DNA of 7,385 nucleotides, from contig DAOVMU010000070.1 in assembly GCA_030630585.1 (NCBI GenBank), forward strand, positions 1 through 7,385. Reading direction: 5' to 3'. Below are positions 1 through 5,239 of this stretch, piece by piece. The stretch is from Candidatus Bathyarchaeota archaeon (GTDB taxonomy: Archaea; Thermoproteota; Bathyarchaeia; Bathyarchaeales; Bathycorpusculaceae). The notes beneath the pieces were generated by a model. That model searched no databases and was not told the DNA's origin. It was given only the letters and a program-made list of their open reading frames with translations. The position numbers were made by a program, and so were the translations under genes. Numbering within the stretch: the stretch's first letter is position 1; each line of letters begins with the position of its first letter.

Positions 1-16
1 GTTCTGAAAGCCAAAA

Positions 17-25
17 AGGAGGTGA
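17..25 (+). promoter_or_regulatory. Strong Shine-Dalgarno site of the first gene
   Basis: AGGAGGTGA lies seven bases before the ATG at 33. It is a near-perfect match to the 16S rRNA 3' end and fixes that start codon. It indicates leadered translation, so transcription probably begins to the left of the window. Confidence 0.75.
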
Positions 26-32
26 AACACAG

Positions 33-338
33 ATGAATGATAAACCACGTGTCAGAAGCAAGGCTGAGATCTTAGCAGAGCAAAGAAGGTTAGCGGAAGA
101 CACGTTCAAAATAAAAGTTGAGATGGAGCAAAGTAAGCGGCGCTGGAACAAAATCAACAAGTCCCTGGTAGATACGCGCATCTGTTTAGACGACTCGTTT
201 GAACTTATTGAAATGCACGCGGAACAGCTAAAGAATTGGAAGAGTCTCGCCGAAAAACAGCAGAAGCTAATAGAGCAATTAATGAAGGAGCTACAGAAGC
301 GGAAGAAAAAACTAGGGAAAATCACCGTTAAAGTTTAG
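33..338 (+). CDS. Small charged coiled-coil protein, function unknown
   Basis: This encodes a 101-residue protein that I do not recognise. Nearly its whole length is Lys/Glu/Gln/Arg-rich with regularly spaced Leu and Ile, as in a long helix or coiled coil (roughly residues 10-95), and the tail is strongly basic (a run of Lys near residues 90-95). It has no signal peptide, membrane segment or Cys motif. The start is well supported by the Shine-Dalgarno site just upstream. It ends seven bases before structured element A and is followed by another coiled-coil gene, so the two may be transcribed together. Proteins of this kind are common as uncharacterised accessory genes of archaeal viruses and plasmids. 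A structural or DNA-associated role is only a guess. Confidence 0.75.
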   Translation: MNDKPRVRSKAEILAEQRRLAEDTFKIKVEMEQSKRRWNKINKSLVDTRICLDDSFELIEMHAEQLKNWKSLAEKQQKLIEQLMKELQKRKKKLGKITVKV

Positions 339-344
339 AGCCCC

Positions 345-470
345 TGCGGAAAGTCAGCTCCTCCACTTATCACCATAACGGAAACACAAAGCTGGAAATC
401 AATGGGAGGTACAGCGGTTTGTTTTCTGTTTCCTTTTCTATTTTCCGCTGCTTCAGCAGGCTGACCCGCA
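345..470 (+). ncRNA. Candidate structured RNA element, copy A
   Basis: A closing stem pairs TGCGG (345-349) and GTCAGC (353-358) with GCTGAC (460-465) and CCGCA (466-470). That is eleven perfect pairs with an unpaired AAA at 350-352. Inside are two arms. The first pairs CCTCC (360-364) with GGAGG (405-409), extended by CCAT (373-376) with ATGG (402-405, sharing one G), and contains a mini-hairpin TGG-AAA-TCA (393-401). The second pairs CAGCGG (412-417) with CCGCTG (445-450). The result is a three-way junction. Copy B at 1011-1114 keeps this plan with a different closing-stem sequence. The mini-hairpin needs a G-U pair here, which favours a + strand RNA. I match it to no known RNA family. It could be a leader or intercistronic element of the downstream gene, a free small RNA, or a DNA-level recombination or replication site. 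Confidence 0.55.
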
Positions 471-530
471 AAAGGTTAAAATCAGAGTAATCCCAAGGCT
501 TAAGACGTAATACATTGGAGTGTTTCATTA

Positions 531-773
531 ATGAGTTTGAAAGAGAAAGTTCAGAAAATAGAAGCTTGCACTCATGCTTTGAAAAAGCTGATCCGCGAGC
601 AGAAAAAGTTGTTAGCGGAAGGCTCCAAAGCTGAAGCCGCAGAACTAGACAACGCTATCGAATTGGCTCTCCTTGACATCTTGGAAAGCGCAACGGAAGC
701 CGAATTGGCCATGGTAGAAAAGAAAGAAGCCGCAAAAAAGAAGGATTTCAAGTTTGAGGCGCGGCCGACTTGA
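531..773 (+). CDS. Small Ala/Lys/Glu-rich coiled-coil protein, function unknown
   Basis: This is an 80-residue protein that I do not recognise. Residues 1-35 form an amphipathic basic helix, residues 36-70 an Ala/Glu/Leu-rich helix, and the end is a Lys-rich tail. A helical hairpin or dimeric coiled coil is likely. The ATG at 531 is preceded by GGAG (517-520) at ten bases. The gene lies between structured element A and the winged-helix gene, whose TTG start overlaps its last 20 bases in another frame, so the two are probably translationally coupled. There is no enzymatic motif. The composition resembles that of the first gene, but I see no alignable homology between them. Confidence 0.7.
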   Translation: MSLKEKVQKIEACTHALKKLIREQKKLLAEGSKAEAAELDNAIELALLDILESATEAELAMVEKKEAAKKKDFKFEARPT

Positions 774-996
774 CCGGGCAGCCGCTGTTCTCGAGAAAAT
801 TATTCAATATCCACAACGATCGCCCAGCCGGGTCTTCGCTGGTGAAGGACTCAACTATTATTTCCTTAATGATTTAGTCTCCAGCGGGCTCGTTGAAGTT
901 TACATGCATGGAAAACAGAGGCGACTGCTATCAACACCTGACGGCCGCGAGTTCCTAAAATGTTACAAGAGGTGCATACAACTTTTCCCAAACTGA
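754..996 (+). CDS. Small winged-helix DNA-binding protein (probable)
   Basis: This 80-residue protein reads like a compact archaeal winged helix. Helix 1 is around residues 7-18 (AAAVLEKII). A helix-turn-helix region follows, with the candidate recognition helix around residues 33-45 (LNYYFLNDLVSSG). Next comes a hydrophobic strand (GLVEVYM), a wing (HGKQRRLLST) and a closing helix, where PDGREFLKCYKR resembles the 'T.kGreFLeyYkr' end of archaeal HTH_45-type regulators. The start is TTG at 754, with AAGGA (741-745) eight bases upstream. It overlaps the preceding gene by 20 bases. A stop codon at 715 in this frame rules out a much longer version. A regulator of the element's own genes is the natural inference. 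Structured element B begins 14 bases after its stop. Confidence 0.6.
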   Translation: MRRGRLDRAAAVLEKIIQYPQRSPSRVFAGEGLNYYFLNDLVSSGLVEVYMHGKQRRLLSTPDGREFLKCYKRCIQLFPN

Positions 997-1010
997 GTGC
1001 TGAAAGGCTC

Positions 1011-1114
1011 TGCGAAACCGGTTCCTCCACTCTTTCATTTTATATCACCATAAAAAGCTGGAAACCAATGGGAGGGCGAGCGGTTATTTCTTCCGCTTGT
1101 CCAGCACCGGCGCA
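1011..1114 (+). ncRNA. Candidate structured RNA element, copy B
   Basis: This is the second copy of the element at 345-470. The closing stem pairs TGCG (1011-1014) and CCGGT (1018-1022) with ACCGG (1106-1110) and CGCA (1111-1114), leaving the same AAA bulge (1015-1017). The first arm pairs CCTCC (1024-1028) with GGAGG (1071-1075) and CCAT (1048-1051) with ATGG (1068-1071), and holds a mini-hairpin TGG-AAA-CCA (1059-1067). The second arm pairs CGAGCGG (1077-1083) with CCGCTTG (1093-1099), including one G-U pair. All five pairs next to the bulge differ from copy A on both strands yet still pair, which supports the structure. A TATA-like TTTTATAT (1038-1045) lies inside and could instead be a promoter for the next gene. 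Confidence 0.55.
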
Positions 1115-1132
1115 AAAAAGCTGTGTTCCATA

Positions 1133-1531
1133 ATGCGAATTTGCAAAATTTGTCATTTACCAACGTTTCTGATTAAGTGGACAGAGAATTTGATAAAGGA
1201 AGGTTTGAGTTTGAGGAAAGTGGCTCAGAAACTTAAGAATCATGGCATCACCGTCAGCTATCAAACTGTTAGGCGCCACAAACGGCACATGGATCTTGAA
1301 AGCAAAATTGAACGCCTGAAACGGAAGGTTGAAAGGTGGAAACTCCGTAAACCCACGGATATGGAAATTCTTGAAGAGAAGAAGAAACAAAAAGACCAAA
1401 TTAGAAACTGGATTGACGCGGAAGAAGACCCTTCAAAAGAAAGCTTAAACGCGTATGCCAAACTTGAAAAAGAAATCATAACTTGGGAAAAAATCATTGA
1501 GATGAAGAAGATGTCTAAATTGTTACGTTAA
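1133..1531 (+). CDS. Helix-turn-helix protein with CxxCH start and coiled-coil tail
   Basis: From the ATG at 1133 this encodes 132 residues. The N-terminus has Cys4-x2-Cys7-His8, then a helix-turn-helix around residues 14-45: a first helix near WTENLIKEG, then LSLRKVAQKLKNHG, then a recognition helix in VSYQTVRRHKRHM. This 'S-L-R-K-V-A ... V-S-Y-x-T-V-x-R-H' arrangement is typical of small resolvase-like or terminase-small-subunit-like HTH proteins in archaeal elements. From about residue 47 the protein is a highly charged coiled coil. An in-frame TTG at 1097 would add 12 residues but lies inside structured element B, so I prefer 1133. No good Shine-Dalgarno site precedes 1133. Sequence-specific DNA binding is likely, and the targets are unknown. 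Confidence 0.65.
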   Translation: MRICKICHLPTFLIKWTENLIKEGLSLRKVAQKLKNHGITVSYQTVRRHKRHMDLESKIERLKRKVERWKLRKPTDMEILEEKKKQKDQIRNWIDAEEDPSKESLNAYAKLEKEIITWEKIIEMKKMSKLLR

Positions 1532-1536
1532 CAAGC

Positions 1537-1558
1537 ATTTTCAAAGAAAATTTTTTTT
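1537..1558 (+). terminator. U-tract terminator after the first gene cluster
   Basis: A weak TTTTC-AAA-GAAAA hairpin is followed by eight consecutive T (1551-1558), six bases after the stop codon at 1529-1531. Archaeal RNA polymerase terminates at T-runs, so this probably ends the transcript of the four left-hand genes. Confidence 0.55.
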
Positions 1559-1853
1559 CACCATAAACCATGACAGAGACCGACCCCCCGAGGGTCAACA
1601 CGCACGCCCAGGGGCTCCTTCAAAAGTTAATGTGAACTTGTCGGTTGCAAAGGGGGCAATTTTTCAATCTCAAAGAATTGACATATTCCTGTAAAAAATG
1701 ACGTAAAGACAACATATACATAAGCTAAAAAAACCTAGAAGAAGCCCATTTTAGAAAATCAGTTATTATTCGGATTCTTTACGTATACAGAAACATGTAA
1801 AAAGATTTTATATAGTTACTTGGCATGATTAATCTTTTAAAGGAAGTAATAAA
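1559..1853. other. Non-coding region with GC-rich hairpin block and AT-rich repeats
   Basis: No plausible gene lies between the HTH gene and the ATG at 1854. The left part repeats the motif TCACCATAA (1558-1566) found in both structured elements, followed by a GC-rich block with the hairpin GACCC(1582-1586)/GGGTC(1592-1596) and the compact palindrome GCCC-AG-GGGC (1606-1615). The right part is AT-rich. It has a 9-base inverted repeat, ACGTAAAGA (1701-1709) and TCTTTACGT (1776-1784), and a repeated TGTAAAAA (1690-1697 and 1796-1803) close to the promoter. Operator sites or a replication origin are possible, and neither is shown. Confidence 0.5.
1806..1814 (+). promoter_or_regulatory. Archaeal TATA box of the main operon
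   Basis: TTTTATATA, preceded by the purine-rich AAAAAG expected of a BRE, is a good archaeal core promoter. Transcription would begin around 1835, giving a leader of roughly 20 bases that contains the AGGAAG ribosome-binding site (1841-1846) of the gene at 1854. It probably serves the closely packed genes up to the integrase. Confidence 0.65.
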
Positions 1854-2309
1854 ATGGTTAACGAATGGATTCCAGATGAATTGAAACACATCCGTTGGCT
1901 CTCGCGGGAGTTAAGGGACGCTTCAGAATTTGACGCTCTTTTAAAGCCTCATTTCAACGTGTGGGGGAAGTCTGAGGTTCACAATCCAAGGCGTTGGTTG
2001 TTGTCACGATTAATACGGAAGCCGGAGCGCGTGTCCCAATTGCTACCAGCTGGGCGGCGTATGTTTCCAGAGATGACGAGGGGTACTATCATCTCCATTT
2101 TGAAGGACTTGTTGAAAGATGGATATCAGTTTTGCAAGGTCGCTGACGTGACGGGAAAAACATCGATCAGATCTTACCTTGTATTCATACGCGGAACCGA
2201 TGAGAAGCCGTGGGTAAACTGTAGGCGCTGCCCAGTTTTTAAACAATGCAAAATAAGGAAAGGTGTAGATGTTGGAAAAGTGGATAAGCAAACCGATAAC
2301 CGAAGCTGA
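1854..2309 (+). CDS. Winged-helix protein with Cys cluster, TFE-beta/RPC34-like motif (paralogue 1)
   Basis: This 151-residue protein has a winged-helix-like domain at about residues 44-95 (helices around PRRWLLSRLIRKP and TIISILKDLLKDGYQF). Two strands follow, with a wing ending in SYLVFIRG. Next comes a Cys cluster: Cys123-x2-Cys126-Pro-Val-x3-Cys132, with a fourth Cys at 94 that the next gene conserves. The C-x2-C-P-V-x3-C core closely resembles the [4Fe-4S] motif of the RNA polymerase III subunit RPC34/RPC39 and of archaeal TFE-beta, which also pair winged helices with such a cluster. Cas4-type nucleases share a looser version of the motif, but no nuclease motif is seen here. A transcription-factor-like DNA-binding role is inferred. 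The last 41 bases overlap the downstream paralogue. Its own TATA box and Shine-Dalgarno site make the start secure. Confidence 0.7.
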   Translation: MVNEWIPDELKHIRWLSRELRDASEFDALLKPHFNVWGKSEVHNPRRWLLSRLIRKPERVSQLLPAGRRMFPEMTRGTIISILKDLLKDGYQFCKVADVTGKTSIRSYLVFIRGTDEKPWVNCRRCPVFKQCKIRKGVDVGKVDKQTDNRS

Positions 2310-2637
2310 GGAGTTTGCAACCCTTCAATATGCGAGGGTCAAAATAAAGCCAAAGGAGTGGGTTTTGCAGCGGCTTCTCAGGAGACCTATATACCTTACG
2401 AATCTAGTTTCAGCTGCGAGGCACCGAGGGCTCTCCCGTGAAGATGTGATTAACATACTGAAGGAACTGTTTGAGGAAGGTTACAGGTTTTGTATGGTCG
2501 CGAATCCAAAGGGCAAACGGTACGTGACGACATCCATGCTGGTCATCCGAGGAAACAAAGAGAACCCCTTCTTCAACTGTGGAAACTGTCCGGTTCCGAA
2601 AAAAACTTGTGAAGTGTGGAAGGAGAGGAGACGGTGA
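2269..2637 (+). CDS. Winged-helix protein with Cys cluster, TFE-beta/RPC34-like motif (paralogue 2)
   Basis: This 122-residue protein is a clear paralogue of the preceding one. The two align from about residue 27 (KPKEWVLQRLLRRP against NPRRWLLSRLIRKP), through the INILKELFEEGYRFC helix, to the Cys cluster. Here the cluster is Cys104-x2-Cys107-Pro-Val-x4-Cys114, one residue longer than in the first copy, with the conserved upstream Cys75. The long N-terminal extension of the first copy is missing. The start is ATG at 2269, after a purine-rich AAGGAAAGGTG. It lies inside the upstream gene, so translation is probably coupled. An Fe-S or zinc-binding winged helix is inferred. Tandem duplication followed by divergence suggests that the two may form a heterodimer or recognise different sites. 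Confidence 0.7.
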   Translation: MLEKWISKPITEAEEFATLQYARVKIKPKEWVLQRLLRRPIYLTNLVSAARHRGLSREDVINILKELFEEGYRFCMVANPKGKRYVTTSMLVIRGNKENPFFNCGNCPVPKKTCEVWKERRR

Positions 2638-2873
2638 TGGCGGGTCAGGACTTTCAGAAAAAGACTAAGGGTCTTTTCATCAAGGGAAAATTTCCCGACA
2701 AAGAGCAACTTATCAAGGTGGCAAAGGGTCAGGCTGCGCGACTTGGCGCAAAAGGGAGAGTTGTAGTCGTGGACATTGGCCCATATAACTCTGAGCTCGA
2801 GGGACAATCTGTCGTTGTCGAGTATGGTAGTGAATATGCCACCTCAGGTAGGAGGCAACAGGCTAAGAATTAA
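2637..2873 (+). CDS. Small protein of unknown function
   Basis: This is a 78-residue protein, preferred start ATG 2637, which shares its A with the stop codon of the previous gene (TGATG). A strong AGGAGAGGAG (2621-2630) lies six bases upstream. A GTG at 2616 would add seven residues but would consume the ribosome-binding site. I do not recognise the family. The N-terminal half is Lys-rich, with a helix around residues 20-35 (PDKEQLIKVAKGQAARLG). It is followed by two hydrophobic strands (GRVVVVDIG and QSVVVEYG) in a compact alpha/beta fold, and a short basic tail. It has no Cys and no catalytic motif. Its place directly before the helicase operon genes suggests an accessory replication or DNA-binding role, but that is only positional. 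Confidence 0.65.
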   Translation: MAGQDFQKKTKGLFIKGKFPDKEQLIKVAKGQAARLGAKGRVVVVDIGPYNSELEGQSVVVEYGSEYATSGRRQQAKN

Positions 2874-3235
2874 TGGGTAGAGAAGAAATCTTTGAGATTA
2901 TGCTAGATTACGCCAACGCCCAAGAGGTCGCGGCTGTCAATCTGAAACATAGAATTGCCGAGCTTGCTGGTGTTGAGGGCGCTGCTGTTGAAGAAGAAGT
3001 CTTCGCGGTTTTGAAGTTTGAGCCTCAAACTGGGGCGCGAATCGGCGACTTTGAAGTAGCGTATAAACCTAACAACATTCCAGAGAAATTTCAGCATGCC
3101 TATGCCATTTTACACAAAAATAACGCAACTATAGGCAGTCGGTATCATGGCCCCCGTTACGTTTTCGCGTATTGGCTATACGCCCAGAACAAAATCTATA
3201 GACAGAAACTGAAGGCGCCAAAGAAGTCAAGTTAA
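2873..3235 (+). CDS. Conserved-looking protein of unknown function
   Basis: This encodes 120 residues from ATG 2873, which overlaps the preceding stop codon (TAATG). A GGAGG at 2851-2855 is rather far away, so translational coupling probably matters. Residues 1-50 are helical and acidic (a repeated Ala/Glu/Val pattern). Residues 51-75 look like strands (VLKFEPQTGARIGDFEVAY). The C-terminal half is rich in aromatic residues and basic (Y, H, F, W with R and K, for example SRYHGPRYVFAYWLY), as in many nucleic-acid-binding surfaces. It has no signal peptide or membrane helix, and I cannot assign a family. It lies immediately before the helicase gene with an eight-base gap, so a replication partner is a reasonable but unproven idea. 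Confidence 0.65.
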   Translation: MGREEIFEIMLDYANAQEVAAVNLKHRIAELAGVEGAAVEEEVFAVLKFEPQTGARIGDFEVAYKPNNIPEKFQHAYAILHKNNATIGSRYHGPRYVFAYWLYAQNKIYRQKLKAPKKSS

Positions 3236-3249
3236 CGGGAGGCTTGCAT

Positions 3250-5235
3250 GTGAGTAATCAACGTACCAGTGGCAGCAGCATTAAAACACTTTCTACTGAG
3301 TACGATGACTTCGGATTCGTTCAAGGTTATGTCTGTCCGTCTTGCGGCAGCAAACTAAAGCTCCACCACACCGACGACATCGGACAAAAGTGGTTTAAAT
3401 GTGAGAAATGTGGACAGCAAACGTGCAAGCCTAAATCGGTTGAAAGGCGAAAATTGGAGGCTAACTTAAAGAAAACTGAAACGGTTTTGCCTAAATCTCC
3501 AAAAATGAGCCAAGCTGACATGCTGGTGAAACTCGCCCTCAACAACGCTGAAGAACTATTTCATGATAATCGGCAACTGCCATATATCCGTCTACTTAGA
3601 AGCGATGTGTTAGCTACTCTTCGCCTTAGAAGCCGTGAGGTTAAGACCTGGATGGCTGGATTGTTATGGAAAACTGAGGAGAAGGCACCTAATCAAGAGG
3701 CTTTAGGTTCTGCTATAAATGTTCTTGAGGCACTATGCCAAGATAGCGTTGGATACGAGCTGTACAACCGAGTGGCACCAGGTGAAGACGGCAGCATCTG
3801 GATTGATATGGTTGATGATGAGTGGCGAGCTATTCATGTCACCAAAGAGAGCTGGGAGATTATCAATGATCCACCTATCTTGTTTCGCCGGTACACCCAT
3901 CAGAAGAGCATGCCAACCCCGATTAGAGGTGGAGATGTCAAAGAGGTGCTTGAATTTGCGAATATCAAGAACAAAGGTGACAAACTGCAAGGTGACGCGC
4001 TGCTTTATGTTGTAACCATTATAACGAATCTGATTCCCGAGATTCCCCATGTTATCCTTATTTTCTTTGGTCCTCAAGGATCTGGAAAAACGTGGAGCCT
4101 TAACGTCGTCCGATGGTTAGTGGACCCAAGTCAACTGGATTTGTTAAACCTTCCAAGACGGCCACGTGAGCTCGTGCAAAATCTGGATCATCATTGGCTT
4201 GCTTTCTACGATAACGTTGGTCGAGTGCCTCAATGGTGTAGCAATGTTTTCTGCAGAGCCGTCACGGGAATGGGAGTCAGCAAAAGAGCGCTGTACACAG
4301 ACGACGACGACGTCATCTACAGTTATCACAGGTGCATAGGGTTAACAGACATTAATATTGCGGCTGAAAGGGGAGACATGCTTCAACGGAGCCTGCTCTT
4401 GGGCTTAGATGCAATTCCGAAGAAGCAGCGGAAGACGGAGAAGCTGTTGAAGATAGAGTTTGAGAAGGCGTACCCGCGCATATTGGGCGCTATGCTTGAC
4501 GTTTTAGTGAAAGCCATTCAGATATATCCAACCATCAAACTTGAAGGGTTACACCGTATGGCTGATTATGTAGTGTGGAGCTGCGCTATCACCGAAGCAT
4601 TAGGCATAGACAAACAACGGTTCCTGGACGCGTATGAACAAAATATTATTCAGCAAAACTTGGAGATGGTTCGGGCAAGCCCTATTTCTGACGCCCTCAT
4701 AAAATTGATGGAAGAAACACCGTTAGGTTGGGAAGGAACGCCCTCACAGCTTTTCTCATTATTGGAAGAGAAAGCGAAAGAACTTAAGATTAGCACAAGA
4801 CAAAAAGCATGGCCCAAAAAACCACATATTCTCAGTCGACGTCTCAACGAGTTGGCGTCGTCTCTACCAAGTGTAGGATATGAAATCCACACAAGACGAA
4901 CAGGTAAAGCCCGTCTAATTTCCATAAGTGCCGTCACAAGCGTCACTACTGTCACTAAAAGCGCCTCGAGTGACGCAAGTGACGCTTCTGACGCTATTTC
5001 TGAAAGTAAAACGGTTCGACACCAGGCATCAGACATGTTGATTAATGGTCTCGTGAGAACACTTGAAGATATAAAAACGGTTCATTGGACTGACAAGTTT
5101 TACGGTGAACATGAATGTTGCATATGCGGTTATCAGAAAAAGACTTCCTGGCAAGCTGAAGACTTCAAAGGTAACAAGCTGTGGATCTGTGAAGACTGCA
5201 AGCTGGAATGGGAGAAAAGGCAGGAGGCAATATAG
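3250..5235 (+). CDS. AAA+ helicase-like ATPase with zinc ribbons, probable replication protein
   Basis: From the GTG at 3250 this encodes 661 residues. An N-terminal zinc ribbon (Cys29-x2-Cys32 and Cys51-x2-Cys54) precedes a helical region of about 180 residues. The ATPase core follows: Walker A GPQGSGKT (274-281), a Walker B-like strand with LAFYDNV (317-323), a sensor-like GLTDIN (364-369) and a likely arginine finger in QRS (379-381). This matches the helicase half of primase-helicase proteins of archaeal and bacterial proviruses, including the typical C-terminal winged helix (about 490-560, WEGTPSQL and WPKKPHILSRRL). A Thr/Ser/Asp/Ala-rich linker (560-585) leads to a second zinc finger (Cys623, Cys626, Cys647, Cys650). 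No archaeo-eukaryotic primase domain is present. GGGAGG (3237-3242) is seven bases from this GTG and too close to the TTG at 3244. A replicative helicase or initiator role is inferred. Confidence 0.8.
   Translation: MSNQRTSGSSIKTLSTEYDDFGFVQGYVCPSCGSKLKLHHTDDIGQKWFKCEKCGQQTCKPKSVERRKLEANLKKTETVLPKSPKMSQADMLVKLALNNAEELFHDNRQLPYIRLLRSDVLATLRLRSREVKTWMAGLLWKTEEKAPNQEALGSAINVLEALCQDSVGYELYNRVAPGEDGSIWIDMVDDEWRAIHVTKESWEIINDPPILFRRYTHQKSMPTPIRGGDVKEVLEFANIKNKGDKLQGDALLYVVTIITNLIPEIPHVILIFFGPQGSGKTWSLNVVRWLVDPSQLDLLNLPRRPRELVQNLDHHWLAFYDNVGRVPQWCSNVFCRAVTGMGVSKRALYTDDDDVIYSYHRCIGLTDINIAAERGDMLQRSLLLGLDAIPKKQRKTEKLLKIEFEKAYPRILGAMLDVLVKAIQIYPTIKLEGLHRMADYVVWSCAITEALGIDKQRFLDAYEQNIIQQNLEMVRASPISDALIKLMEETPLGWEGTPSQLFSLLEEKAKELKISTRQKAWPKKPHILSRRLNELASSLPSVGYEIHTRRTGKARLISISAVTSVTTVTKSASSDASDASDAISESKTVRHQASDMLINGLVRTLEDIKTVHWTDKFYGEHECCICGYQKKTSWQAEDFKGNKLWICEDCKLEWEKRQEAI
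4931..4993. repeat. Nine-base-periodic GTCAC/GTGAC cluster inside the helicase gene
   Basis: GTCAC occurs at 4933, 4942 and 4951, GTGAC at 4970 and 4979, and CTGAC at 4988, each nine bases apart within its group. The two groups face each other and contain a perfect ten-base inverted repeat, AAGCGTCACT (4938-4947) and AGTGACGCTT (4978-4987). The cluster encodes the Thr/Ser/Asp/Ala-rich linker, so coding repetition explains much of it. An iteron-like binding site is an alternative. Confidence 0.5.
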
Positions 5236-5239
5236 GGTT

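Noticed and set aside
345..1114. The paired structured repeats as integron attC sites with gene cassettes
   Set aside because: They show a bulged stem-loop and lie next to small genes, but the typical GTTRRRY/RYYYAAC ends are absent, and the window's integrase is the archaeal zinc-ribbon type, not IntI.
345..1114. The repeats as a CRISPR array
   Set aside because: There are only two copies, over 600 bases apart, imperfect in sequence and of over 100 bases each, with genes between them.
1097..1132. TTG 1097 as the start of the HTH gene
   Set aside because: It lies in the 3' arm of the second hairpin of element B and adds 12 residues ahead of the CxxCH motif. ATG 1133 is more natural.
1157..1497. 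Open frames on the - strand opposite the HTH gene
   Set aside because: The Phe/Ser/Leu-rich products are typical of the reverse of Lys/Glu-rich coding sequence, so they are not genes.
1679..1706. TTGACA at about 1678-1683 as a bacterial -35 box
   Set aside because: No matching -10 box lies at the right distance, and the archaeal TATA box at 1806-1814 explains the downstream gene better.
1854..2637. The Cys-cluster proteins as Cas4-like nucleases
   Set aside because: The C-x2-C-x5/6-C spacing is similar, but the proteins are short and no nuclease active-site motif (such as D...ExK) is seen.
3733..5036. Open frames on the - strand inside the helicase gene
   Set aside because: They are shadows of a strongly supported + strand gene, have no ribosome-binding sites and give no family-like sequence.
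5105..5239. Longer version of the short ORF starting at 5105
   Set aside because: It would overlap the zinc-finger-coding end of the helicase gene by 130 bases in another frame, and that end is clearly the coding frame (Cys pairs conserved).
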